This document shows positions 52,926-61,248 of a stretch of 64,000 nucleotides of DNA, one piece after another. The stretch is from positions 124,001 to 188,000 of the forward strand of contig NZ_QZCF01000006.1 of assembly GCF_003591485.1 (NCBI RefSeq), in the 5' to 3' direction. The notes under the pieces are model-generated. The model did not search any database. It was not told the DNA's origin and saw only the letters and a program-made list of their open reading frames with translations. The stretch's first letter is position 1; each line of letters starts with the position of its first letter. This DNA comes from Paenibacillus sp. 1011MAR3C5. GTDB taxonomy: Bacteria; Bacillota; Bacilli; Paenibacillales; Paenibacillaceae. A program made the translations under genes and the position numbers.

Positions 52926-53786
52926 TTAGCCTTTGGAGCCGGATATCACAATACCTTGTATGAAATACTTTTGGGCAAAGAAGAACAGAAGCAATAGCGG
53001 CAATATGGCTACCAGCGAAGCTGCCATTAACAGGTGCCATGGCGTGGCTCCGTATGCCGCCGTAAAGTTGGCCAGACCGAGTGAAATCGGATATTTGGTC
53101 ATATCATTCAAATAAATAAGCGGCCCGAACAGGTCATTCCATCTCGATATGAGCTCTAGAATAGCCGCAGTTGCAAAAGCCGGCATGGACAACGGAATCA
53201 GAATACGGAAGTACATGGTGAAGTGGCTTCCTCCGTCAATTTTGACCGCTTCATCCAGCTCCTTGGTAATGCCAAGATAGAATTGGCGCATCAGGAAGAT
53301 CGTAAAGGAGCTGGCAGTAAAGGCCGGAATGACCAGCGGCAAATAAGAGCCCGTCCAGCCCAGCTTGGTAAACAGCAAATATTGCGGAATCAAGGTTACC
53401 TGGGACGGAATCATCATCGTGCTGAGAACAAGTCCGAATAACAGCAGGCTGCCGCGCGCCCGCAATCGCGCGAACGCGAATGCCGCCATGGAGGAGGTGA
53501 AGACGACCGCACCAACGGTGACAGCCGAATACCACACGGAGTTCCAAAGAAAGCGGGCTAGCGGCGCATCGATGAAAATTTGCTTGTAGTTGCTCCACTG
53601 CAGCGCAGCTGGTATCCATGTCATCGGGACACGATGGATCTCGCCAATCGTCTTAAGAGACGTGGACAGCATCCAGAAGATCGGAAAAGCGAACAGCAGC
53701 ACGCCGCCGTAAAGAAGGACATAGAGAATGACTTTCTCCAATGGACGCAGGTCGCCGTGACGGTGTGATTTTGAAGATCTCATCAA
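52926..53786 (-). CDS. Carbohydrate ABC importer permease, MalG-type
   Basis: A 286-residue protein with six spans and the EAA loop ELDEAVKIDGGSHFTMYFRILIPLSMPA. N-terminal KVILYVLLYGGVLLFAFPIFWMLSTSLKTIGEI is typical of sugar importers' second permease. It pairs with the permease encoded 14 nt upstream and the solute-binding lipoprotein. No ATPase is encoded here, so a shared MsmX-type ATPase is likely. Confidence 0.93.
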   Translation of the reverse strand: MMRSSKSHRHGDLRPLEKVILYVLLYGGVLLFAFPIFWMLSTSLKTIGEIHRVPMTWIPAALQWSNYKQIFIDAPLARFLWNSVWYSAVTVGAVVFTSSMAAFAFARLRARGSLLLFGLVLSTMMIPSQVTLIPQYLLFTKLGWTGSYLPLVIPAFTASSFTIFLMRQFYLGITKELDEAVKIDGGSHFTMYFRILIPLSMPAFATAAILELISRWNDLFGPLIYLNDMTKYPISLGLANFTAAYGATPWHLLMAASLVAILPLLLLFFFAQKYFIQGIVISGSKG

Positions 53787-53800
53787 TAGAGGCGCCTCCT

Positions 53801-54700
53801 TTACTTTGAGTCGTATTCATAATGAACGAATTTTTTGGAGCCCCACAGCGATACCAGCGTAAGCGCGAATATGAGCAGGAACAGAATCCAAGCCTGAGCG
53901 GAGGCATAGCCCATCCGAAACTGCTTGAATGCCGTGTCGAACAAATAATACACGTAGAAATAGGAGTTCCAGTCCGGACCTCCCTTAGTAATCACGTAGG
54001 CTTCCGTAAAGATCTGCAGTGAACCGATCATGCTGATAATGGTATTGAACAAGATAACGGGCGAAATAAGCGGAACTGTAATTTTGCGGAACTTCGCAAA
54101 AGCGCTTGCTCCCTCCAAAGATGCCGCCTCGTACAGATCCTTCGGCAGCGACTGCAATGCAGCAAGAAAGATCACCATCGTGCTGCCCGATGCCGTCAAT
54201 TGCATGAGCACCATCGAAGGCACGACCGTGTCCGGGCTCGTGAACCAACCCGGCCCCTGAATGCCGAACCAATCGTACAGGACGGAATTGACCACGCCGA
54301 ACTGCGGGTTAAGCAGCCAGGACCACAGGAAGGATACGGCCACCCCGGATATGATGCTTGGCGCATAATACAGCGTGCGCAGCAGTGATTGTCCTTTAAG
54401 CTTATTGTTCAGCAATGTCGCGATGATCAAGGAAGTGATCACCGTAAAGGGCACGGCCATCACGCTATAATACAGCGTTACGGACAATGATTTGTAAAAC
54501 AGCCGGTCACCGAACAAGAGACTGTAGTTGCTTGTCCCCGTAAACTTCGGGGATGAAATGACATTATATTCGGTGAAGCTGAGCAGCAGCGAAGCGAGAA
54601 TCGGCCCCCCGGTGAAGCAGATGAACCCGATAAACCAAGGGGCTATAAAGAACCAGAACGATCTCTCCTCACGCTTCGTGGCCAGCGAAAGCTTTCTCAT
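53801..54700 (-). CDS. Carbohydrate ABC importer permease, MalF/UgpA-type
   Basis: A 299-residue six-span protein. The EAA loop is LPKDLYEAASLEGASAFAKFRKITVPLISPVI, and it begins MRKLSLATKREERSFWFFIAPWFIGF. I chose the ATG at 54700 with GGAGG 6 nt upstream; an in-frame start 42 nt earlier is weaker. It forms the channel with the MalG-type partner. It is the second gene of the binding-protein operon. Confidence 0.93.
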   Translation of the reverse strand: MRKLSLATKREERSFWFFIAPWFIGFICFTGGPILASLLLSFTEYNVISSPKFTGTSNYSLLFGDRLFYKSLSVTLYYSVMAVPFTVITSLIIATLLNNKLKGQSLLRTLYYAPSIISGVAVSFLWSWLLNPQFGVVNSVLYDWFGIQGPGWFTSPDTVVPSMVLMQLTASGSTMVIFLAALQSLPKDLYEAASLEGASAFAKFRKITVPLISPVILFNTIISMIGSLQIFTEAYVITKGGPDWNSYFYVYYLFDTAFKQFRMGYASAQAWILFLLIFALTLVSLWGSKKFVHYEYDSK

Positions 54701-54781
54701 GGGATACCTCCGATGGTCCGGATGGGCGCCGCCATCATGCATGACGCCTATCCGGCAGTAATGTAATTAAAGCTCTGGCTG

Positions 54782-56161
54782 CTAGTGGTCCAATTTCAGC
54801 GACAGGAGGTTATCATGCAATACATTCAATCCGTCGGTCACGCTTCTCTTGCCGCTCCATACCTGATAGAACGATTGATTCATCGTCTCAAGAATCGTAT
54901 TGAATTGGACGATCAGATGGTTTTCCGCCTCGCGTCCATACTTGATCGAGCCTTCGTGAACTTGCTTGAACGCCTCAGGATCCATCCCGATCTCTGCGCC
55001 CATCTTGTCATACCATAGTCTGAACAGACTGGAGTCTGCAGGCGTTCTGCCCACATCGTTCATATAACGGTACGCGCCGCCGCCCTCAGCCGGATCCGCC
55101 AAGTGACGAACGAATTCCCACGCTTCATCAGGATGCTTGCTCGTAGCCGAGATGCTCCACGGGTCGACATATAGTGTAACCTTGCGCCCCTCGTGATAAG
55201 GAACTGCCGCTACGCCCCAATTGAATTCTGCTTGCTTGTAGGAGCCCAGTCCCCAGCCGCCGGTAATGTACATCCCGACTTTGCCCGTCAGGAAAGGATC
55301 GCCCAGCTGCGAGGATGCTGCTACCGTCTCCGCATCAGGAGCCACCTTATATTTGTTGATCAAATCCACATTGAACTGCAAAGCCTCGATATTGATCGGT
55401 TTCATCAGGTCCGGCTCGCCCATTACGCCGGTTGTATACGCTTCCGGTTTAAACAAGTCTCCGCCGAACATCCATGTCATGGCATTAGCGCTCAGGGCGC
55501 TAGAGAAGCCGAATACTTGCTTGCGTGCATCGCCTACGTCATGGGACAGCTTCTGAGCTGTCTCCAGCATGGCGTCAAAGTTCCAGGATTGATCATCCCA
55601 ATCCGTTGTTGGATAAGGAAGGCCCGCTGCATCGAATAAGTCCTTGTTATAATAGAGATAGGTAGCATTGCTTACGAGCGGAATGCCGTAGTTTTTGCCG
55701 TCGATTTTGTAGATATCAAGCAGGTTCGGGTCCATCGTCTTGAGCTCTGGTGCGCCATTCTCGATATATGGCGTCAGATCCTTCAGCGCGCCCATCTTCA
55801 TGTAAGTCGCAAATCCGCTGTCTGCCTGATTCGGATTCCAAACATCCGGCGCCTTGCCGCTGGAAATCAGGGTGGTCAGCTTCTGATCGAATTGATCATA
55901 CGGGATATTCTCCAGCCGGACCTTCACATTGGGATGACTGTCCTCGAAGCTGGCAATAACCGCGTCCTGCCAATCCTTCTTATCCGGGTCCGCTGCCATG
56001 ACCCATACGATCTCGACCTTCTCGCTGTCGTCTTTTCCCCCTCCGCTGTTGCCGCCCTTGTTCGAACCGGCCGAATCGCCGCATGCGGACAACACCGCGG
56101 ACACAGCAAACATTAGAAGCACACTCATTAGAAACATGCGTTTTTTTATTGGATTTTTCAT
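54782..56161 (-). CDS. Sugar-binding lipoprotein of an ABC importer (family 1 solute-binding protein)
   Basis: A 459-residue protein with signal peptide and lipobox VLSAC, then a Gly/Ser-rich linker and a family 1 SBP fold (VEIVWVMAADPDKKDWQDAVIASFEDSHPNVKVRLENIPYDQFDQKLTTLISSGKAPDVW). The ATG at 56161 has GGAGGGTG. A perfect TTGACA (complement of 56203-56208) lies upstream, but 17 bp later there is only TCAAAA, so activation is probably needed. The divergent AraC-type gene is the obvious activator. The sugar is unknown. Confidence 0.93.
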   Translation of the reverse strand: MKNPIKKRMFLMSVLLMFAVSAVLSACGDSAGSNKGGNSGGGKDDSEKVEIVWVMAADPDKKDWQDAVIASFEDSHPNVKVRLENIPYDQFDQKLTTLISSGKAPDVWNPNQADSGFATYMKMGALKDLTPYIENGAPELKTMDPNLLDIYKIDGKNYGIPLVSNATYLYYNKDLFDAAGLPYPTTDWDDQSWNFDAMLETAQKLSHDVGDARKQVFGFSSALSANAMTWMFGGDLFKPEAYTTGVMGEPDLMKPINIEALQFNVDLINKYKVAPDAETVAASSQLGDPFLTGKVGMYITGGWGLGSYKQAEFNWGVAAVPYHEGRKVTLYVDPWSISATSKHPDEAWEFVRHLADPAEGGGAYRYMNDVGRTPADSSLFRLWYDKMGAEIGMDPEAFKQVHEGSIKYGREAENHLIVQFNTILETMNQSFYQVWSGKRSVTDGLNVLHDNLLSLKLDH

Positions 56162-56408
56162 GACACCCTCCGATTTGTTTTTTGAACCCATTTTTTACAA
56201 AATGTCAAACAAACGAACTCGAGTTTTCCACCATCCAATCCATAAACCTTTCCCCGCTAGCATCACCCACTGTTGTTATGGCTTATTGTCTATCAATATA
56301 GCATGTGATAGTATGAATTATCTGCACACATCTTATCTACTTCGTATTTTTTCAACATATCTTCTCTTTAATTAACGTTTGGCTATTCTGCATGAAGGTG
56401 GTAAAGCC

Positions 56409-57260
56409 ATGTCCGAGACAAACTTCTATGCTGCTTCCCAATTCGATATCAGCCGCGAACGGAAAGAAAATACGAGCATGCCGTCCCGCCATTATCACAA
56501 CGGATATGAAATTTTTTATCTGGTGTCCGGCGATATTAGCTATTTCATTGAAGATAAAAGCTATCAGGTGGTCGGGGGCGCCTTGCTGATCATCAACGAA
56601 AACGAGATTCATAAGCTGGTCAATTCCAGCAAAGAATCGTTCGAGCGCATTACGCTCCTGTTTCAAGAGGAATTTCTAGAGGATATGTTTCCTTACAATG
56701 ACAGTTTTCATGTGCTGTCCAGCTTCTCGAACGGCAAAAACTTCATGCCTCTGAACGGTCAAGAGCAAAGCATGATCGAAAAGCTCTTCGACAAGATGAT
56801 AGCCGAATTTACGAAGCAGCCTCCTGGCTATGAGTATTATTTGAAAACGCTGCTGTTCGAGCTGCTTATTTTTATTTACCGCAAGACGTCCACGCTTCCC
56901 GCAGCCGAGCATAACGGAAGCAATCCGATGAATCGCAAAATCTTCGACATCGTCGATTATTTGAATCAGCATTATCATGAAACCCAAACGATACAGAGTA
57001 TCTCTAACCAGTTCTACATCAGTTCCTCATATTTCTGCAAAATGTTCCGGGAGAATACAGGCTTTACGTTCACGGAGTATCTCAATAATGTGCGGATCAA
57101 GGAGGCGCGCCAGCTCTTAACGGGAAGCACGCTGAAGGTGGCTGATATCTCGGAGAGGGTCGGATTTGAGAGCATGACGCATTTTGGGCGCATCTTCAAG
57201 GAAATTACCGGCCTGTCGCCGCTTAAGTATCGCCAAGCCAATAAACCCGACCTTGATTGA
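56409..57260 (+). CDS. AraC-family regulator of the sugar importer
   Basis: A 283-residue protein. The N-terminal cupin-like sensor reads MPSRHYHNGYEIFYLVSGDISYFIEDKSYQVVGGALLIINENEIHKL. The double HTH is at about 185-280: IQSISNQFYISSSYFCKMFRENTGFTFTEYLNNVRIKEARQLL and VADISERVGFESMTHFGRIFKEITGLSP. I chose the ATG at 56409 with AAGGTGG upstream. It is divergent from the binding-protein operon and probably activates it in response to the sugar. Confidence 0.9.
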   Translation: MSETNFYAASQFDISRERKENTSMPSRHYHNGYEIFYLVSGDISYFIEDKSYQVVGGALLIINENEIHKLVNSSKESFERITLLFQEEFLEDMFPYNDSFHVLSSFSNGKNFMPLNGQEQSMIEKLFDKMIAEFTKQPPGYEYYLKTLLFELLIFIYRKTSTLPAAEHNGSNPMNRKIFDIVDYLNQHYHETQTIQSISNQFYISSSYFCKMFRENTGFTFTEYLNNVRIKEARQLLTGSTLKVADISERVGFESMTHFGRIFKEITGLSPLKYRQANKPDLD

Positions 57261-57388
57261 ACCCCTGGATTCGCCCCTATTACGAGCTGCCGATAGACAA
57301 GGACTCTGCAACGGAGGCATAACGGGATTGAGGAAATGATTATACCGTCAGACTCCATAAAATAAGGTTTAGACTGACCCTGGAAATT

Positions 57389-57440
57389 GAAACAGCGACA
57401 GTCCCAGGACGAGAAATAAAGTCCCAGACTGTCGCTATTT
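57389..57440. terminator. Bidirectional terminator between AraC and LysR genes
   Basis: A GAAA(T/C)AGCGACAGTC stem with an inner CCCAG/CTGGG helix lies between the convergent genes. Confidence 0.7.
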
Positions 57441-57451
57441 CATTGAACTGG

Positions 57452-58363
57452 CTAAACGGTTTTATTCTCTTCTTCTAACGCGATTACTTCCCTTGCTGTT
57501 TCTATGAAAGATAATATGATGGGTGAAAGCCACTTGTCTTTATGCCATAACATCTGTGTATATACGTGCAAGTCCGGAATTTGCCATGGAAGTGCAACTA
57601 GCTCGCCCCGCTCAACTTCAGCTGCCGTTGTCATTTCAGGGAGAAAGGCAATACCGATTCCCGTAATGGCACATTGTTTAATGGCTTCGGCATTTTGAAA
57701 CTCTAAATACGTAATACTATCAATGCCCTTTTTCTCAAATGACCGATCAAACATGGTTCGATAGGTACATCCCTTTTCATTCGTCAGGAACACTTCTTCG
57801 TGAAAATCCTCCAGCTGCAGTTCAGTTCGTTTCGCGAGCGGATGGTCTGGAGCGGCGAAAAAGCGGAACGTTTCTTCCAGTAACGGTTCCACTGCGAGTC
57901 CGCCTGAGCGAATGGGTTCGTCCAACATAAAGACGACATCTGCGGTTCCCTCAAAGAGCGTTTGCTTGAGTTGCTGATTGGGAACGGAGCGGAAGATGAG
58001 ACGCACTCCCGGATGGCGCGAACGAAACAGGTGAAAGACAACCGGGAGCCGATAGGCGCACAGAACCTCGTTAGCGCTAATCGTTAGGGTACCGCTTAGA
58101 TTCTCATTGTCATGAACGGCGCTGCGAGCCTCGTCCAATTTGTCTAGGACGCCTTGGATATGTGTTAAAAAGCGTTTACCTGCAGTTGTGAGAACGAGCT
58201 GCTTGCCCAAGCGGTCAAAGAGACGAACACCAAGCTCATCCTCCAATGCTTTGATTTGCATCGTGACGTTGGAGGGGACGTAGCTCAGCGCTTCCGCAGC
58301 CCGGCTGAAATTTAAAGTGGATGCAACCGTGCGGAATGTAATCAGTTGGCGCAACTCCATCAT
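57452..58363 (-). CDS. LysR-family transcriptional regulator
   Basis: A 303-residue protein of normal LTTR length. The HTH is MELRQLITFRTVASTLNFSRAAEALSYVPSNVTMQIKALEDELGVRLFDRLGKQ, followed by a type-2 periplasmic-binding effector domain. A perfect TTCAATATTATTGAA palindrome lies 15 bp upstream and fits an LTTR site. It is divergent from the MetX-like gene, the probable target. Confidence 0.9.
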   Translation of the reverse strand: MMELRQLITFRTVASTLNFSRAAEALSYVPSNVTMQIKALEDELGVRLFDRLGKQLVLTTAGKRFLTHIQGVLDKLDEARSAVHDNENLSGTLTISANEVLCAYRLPVVFHLFRSRHPGVRLIFRSVPNQQLKQTLFEGTADVVFMLDEPIRSGGLAVEPLLEETFRFFAAPDHPLAKRTELQLEDFHEEVFLTNEKGCTYRTMFDRSFEKKGIDSITYLEFQNAEAIKQCAITGIGIAFLPEMTTAAEVERGELVALPWQIPDLHVYTQMLWHKDKWLSPIILSFIETAREVIALEEENKTV

Positions 58364-58378
58364 ACGGCCCCCTTTACC

Positions 58379-58393
58379 TTCAATATTATTGAA
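58379..58393. promoter_or_regulatory. Putative LysR-type operator
   Basis: The perfect 15-bp palindrome TTCAATATTATTGAA contains the T-N11-A core and lies between the divergent LysR and MetX-like genes. Confidence 0.55.
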
Positions 58394-58500
58394 GACTATT
58401 TTGAATTCTATTCACTTTTATTGATAGTATCACAGGCCTATACTAGGAACAAGAAATACATTCTACATGTGAATTTCATTTTGAAGGGAGCAACTATACG

Positions 58501-59520
58501 ATGGATTACGAGATTTTTAATTTAGGTGATGTGACCTTGCAATCAGGGGTGACCTTGCCGGACGCTTTTCTAGCTTATAAGACTTATGGACGTTTAAATG
58601 AAAAGAAAGATAATGTCATCCTCTATCCAACTGCTTTTGGCGACCAGCATGTTCAGAATGAATGGTTGATTGGAAGTGGCATGGCACTAGATCCACAGAA
58701 ATATTTCATTATCGTTCCAAATCTGCTGGGCAACGGATTATCTTCGTCTCCCAGTAACACGCCTCCCCCATTTGATCGGGCTAATTTTCCGCAGGTCACC
58801 ATCTATGACAACGTCAAATTACAGCATCGGCTGGTGACCGAAAAATTCGGCATTCATAAAATCGCCCTCGTAGTTGGATGGTCAATGGGAGGCATTCAAT
58901 CCTTCCAATGGGGGGCAAGTCATCCCGACATGGTGGAACGAATAGCTCCTTTCGCCGGAGTGGCCAAGACTTGGCCTCACACTTACGTGGTACTGGACGG
59001 AATGAAAGCACCCCTCATGGCTGCAGTTCACTTTGATTCAAGCAAACTAAACCAGTTAACTTCTGCAGACATGCGCGCCGTTGGCCGTGTCTATGCGGGA
59101 TGGGGTGTATCTCATGCCTTTTACAGAGAGGAACTTTATCGTGAAATGGGATTTGACACATTGGCAGATTTCGTAGGCGGCGTCTGGGAAGATAGCTTTA
59201 TGAAGATGGATCCGCACAATGTCCTGGCCATGTTATGGACAGGCCAACATGCAGATATTAGTGCAAACCCCTCCTATAACGGAGATTTCGATAAGGCGCT
59301 CAAAAGTATTAAAGCGCTTGCCTGCATCATGCCAGGGAGCACAGATCTATTCTGCACGGCGGATGATAACGAATACGAGGCTAAACGTATACCTCATGCT
59401 GTTTATCATCCTATCGAGTCCGTCTGGGGCCATTTTGCCGGTCGCGGAATCAACAGTGCCGATAATACATTTATTGATGACAACCTGAAACGCCTGTTGG
59501 CGCTTAGTACAAACAGATAG
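58501..59520 (+). CDS. Alpha/beta hydrolase, homoserine O-acetyltransferase (MetX)-like
   Basis: A 339-residue protein of the MetX/homoserine acetyltransferase-like alpha/beta hydrolase family. The nucleophile elbow GWSMGG is at about residue 122. The catalytic Asp is probably in the GSTDLFCTADDNE region and the His in VWGHFAGRG. LAYKTYGRLNEKKDNVILYPTAFGDQH and IVPNLLGNGLSSSPSNTPPPFD are family features. It lacks a clear homoserine-specific context, so it may act on another acyl ester. AAGGGAGCA precedes the ATG. Confidence 0.88.
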   Translation: MDYEIFNLGDVTLQSGVTLPDAFLAYKTYGRLNEKKDNVILYPTAFGDQHVQNEWLIGSGMALDPQKYFIIVPNLLGNGLSSSPSNTPPPFDRANFPQVTIYDNVKLQHRLVTEKFGIHKIALVVGWSMGGIQSFQWGASHPDMVERIAPFAGVAKTWPHTYVVLDGMKAPLMAAVHFDSSKLNQLTSADMRAVGRVYAGWGVSHAFYREELYREMGFDTLADFVGGVWEDSFMKMDPHNVLAMLWTGQHADISANPSYNGDFDKALKSIKALACIMPGSTDLFCTADDNEYEAKRIPHAVYHPIESVWGHFAGRGINSADNTFIDDNLKRLLALSTNR

Positions 59521-59591
59521 ATATCTAGGAGGCCGTAAGCTATATTATAAATATGAATCTCCATACCTGGAAAGGAGCATGTTCTTTATCT

Positions 59592-60176
59592 ATGGAAATA
59601 GAAAATCTACTTACAGTTAAATCAAGATCAGAGTTGAGGGCTTGGTTAGAAGAGAATCACAAGACTGAGGCATGCTGCTGGGTCATCGTGAATATGACAC
59701 CTAACCAGGATACATTACTTTATTTGGACGCGGTTGAGGAAGCGCTGTGCTTCGGATGGATCGATGGAGTCAAAAAGAAACTATCTGAATCGGGGCTGGC
59801 GCAGAGGCTGTCTCCCAGAAGCAAAAAAAGCTCATGGACGGAGCTGAATAAGGAACGCGTTCGCCGTTTAGAGAGGCTTGGGCTTATGAGGGATGAAGGA
59901 AGAAGGGTGCTTCCCGATATGGACCCGGAATCCTTTCAAATAGACAGGGCGATCGAGCAAAGGCTGAAAGAGGACAAGCAGGTATACGAGAACTTTATGG
60001 CCTTTCCGACTCTCTATCAAAGGGTCCGGCTCGACACGATACAAAGTATTCAACATGATTCCGCATTATTTGAAAGCAGATTAGACAAATTGATCACCAA
60101 CACCAGGGATAACAAAATGTACGGTCAATGGCATGACCATGGACGTCTGATAGGTGATTACGATACGGTAGAGTAA
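59592..60176 (+). CDS. YdeI/OmpD-associated family protein
   Basis: About 194 residues with the YdeI signature SRSELRAWLEENHKTEACCWVIVN, then LDAVEEALCFGWIDGVKKKL and LSPRSKKSSWTELNKERVRRLERLGLM. The C-terminal half has DSALFESRLDKLI. Members are sometimes called bacteriocin-protection proteins, a weak functional label. The ATG at 59592 is 14 nt after GGAG, which is long. An earlier in-frame ATG at 59553 is an alternative. Confidence 0.85.
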   Translation: MEIENLLTVKSRSELRAWLEENHKTEACCWVIVNMTPNQDTLLYLDAVEEALCFGWIDGVKKKLSESGLAQRLSPRSKKSSWTELNKERVRRLERLGLMRDEGRRVLPDMDPESFQIDRAIEQRLKEDKQVYENFMAFPTLYQRVRLDTIQSIQHDSALFESRLDKLITNTRDNKMYGQWHDHGRLIGDYDTVE

Positions 60177-60208
60177 TTCGAGAACATGGGATAGGAATAC
60201 CGGGGAGC

Positions 60209-60240
60209 AGGTAAGCGCCAATAAGGATTGGCGCTTACCT
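60209..60240. terminator. Perfect hairpin between convergent genes
   Basis: A 14-bp perfect stem (AGGTAAGCGCCAAT, 60209-60222, with ATTGGCGCTTACCT, 60227-60240) has a 4-nt loop. There is no T-tract. Confidence 0.55.
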
Positions 60241-60645
60241 CCCTTTCCGTACTGAAGCATTCAGCGCTTCGGCCTGCTTCTTGAAGTAGTATCGAAATCC
60301 CGTCCAGAAGATGGAGTATGTCACGATAAACATGATCAGACCGAGGACGATAGCAAGCGGCTTCAACGGAATCCAGCCCACACCAATCGAAATGGGAAAA
60401 TACAGAGCGATCGACAATAGAAAGTGAACCATCAACTGCTTGAGCGGGCTCCAGCGATCATATTGGAATATAAACGAAGCAGCTCCGAAGTATGCCCCCA
60501 TAATCATGCTTGCCAACAAATTCCCCCACAATAATTTGGCAGGAACGACTGCATCCTTCATCATTAAGCCTGTCAATACAGCCAGCATGATAATAGCCGA
60601 GCAACCGAATCCCAGCATAATCCGTTTGAAAACTTCACTCACCAT
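60235..60645 (-). CDS. DUF3021 membrane protein, LytTR partner
   Basis: A 136-residue protein with four membrane spans (from IMLGFGCSAIIMLAVLTGLMM through LLASMIMGAYFGAASFIF). It has the DUF3021 layout and a basic C-terminus. The start at 60645 overlaps the LytTR gene by 11 nt, with GGGGGGAT upstream. LytTR-plus-DUF3021 pairs are a recurrent Firmicute module in which the membrane protein is thought to restrain the regulator. Confidence 0.85.
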   Translation of the reverse strand: MVSEVFKRIMLGFGCSAIIMLAVLTGLMMKDAVVPAKLLWGNLLASMIMGAYFGAASFIFQYDRWSPLKQLMVHFLLSIALYFPISIGVGWIPLKPLAIVLGLIMFIVTYSIFWTGFRYYFKKQAEALNASVRKGR

Positions 60646-61150
60646 CTTTGCTATCCCCCCATATGAGCTTCTGCTTGAGCTGGGCCACGTAAGCGCGCGA
60701 CACATACTCCTTGCTGCCCGTCTTGAAGTGGACGCATAAGTTGCCATTAAAGGATAATTCGAATCTGGCGATCTGATCCACATTGCCGATAACCGATTTG
60801 GAGAAGCGCAAGAATTGATGAGGAATGAGCAGTTCCTCAATCTCGTAGAGCTTCATCTTCAGCTCGATGCTCTGCCGGTTCATCGAGGCAAATACCTTCC
60901 GGTTCTCCGCATATACATAGTCGATCTCGCTGGGCTCGAGCAGAACCGATCGTTCATCCTGAACGCCGACTAACCGTTTGGTCATCGGACTCTTGATCCG
61001 TTTCACCAGCTCCGCAATTTCTTCTGTCCAGTCCTTTGCTTGTATCGTTACAATCGTCTCATCATATTGATCCTTGATGTCGATTTGAACCTTAATCGCC
61101 GTTCCCCCCTGTCGCAGCCGAGCTGTTATGTCTATCCTAGATTCTATCAT
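60635..61150 (-). CDS. LytTR-domain transcriptional regulator
   Basis: Up to 171 residues: a helical/beta N-terminal part (VQIDIKDQYDETIVTIQAKDWTEEIAELVKRIK) and a C-terminal LytTR DNA-binding domain (SEIDYVYAENRKVFASM through SKEYVSRAYVAQLKQKL). No receiver domain is present. The ATG at 61150 has a poor ribosome binding site. A better one, GGGGGG, lies 7 nt before an in-frame ATT at 61096, where relatives usually begin. Start choice is therefore open. It is coupled to the DUF3021 gene. Confidence 0.88.
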   Translation of the reverse strand: MIESRIDITARLRQGGTAIKVQIDIKDQYDETIVTIQAKDWTEEIAELVKRIKSPMTKRLVGVQDERSVLLEPSEIDYVYAENRKVFASMNRQSIELKMKLYEIEELLIPHQFLRFSKSVIGNVDQIARFELSFNGNLCVHFKTGSKEYVSRAYVAQLKQKLIWGDSKDGE

Positions 61151-61188
61151 TTTGGCTCTATCTTGAGTATCGCTCGGAGGAAAAAACT

Positions 61189-61237
61189 AAAAATGAGCCG
61201 TCCCATAGCAACAGCAGCTACTATGGAACAGCTCAAC
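61189..61237 (-). terminator. Terminator of the SLH-collagen gene
   Basis: GAGC..CCATAG pairs with CTATGG..GCTC in an imperfect stem, followed by ATTTTT on the minus strand. Confidence 0.8.
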
Positions 61238-61248
61238 ATGATTCGCTA

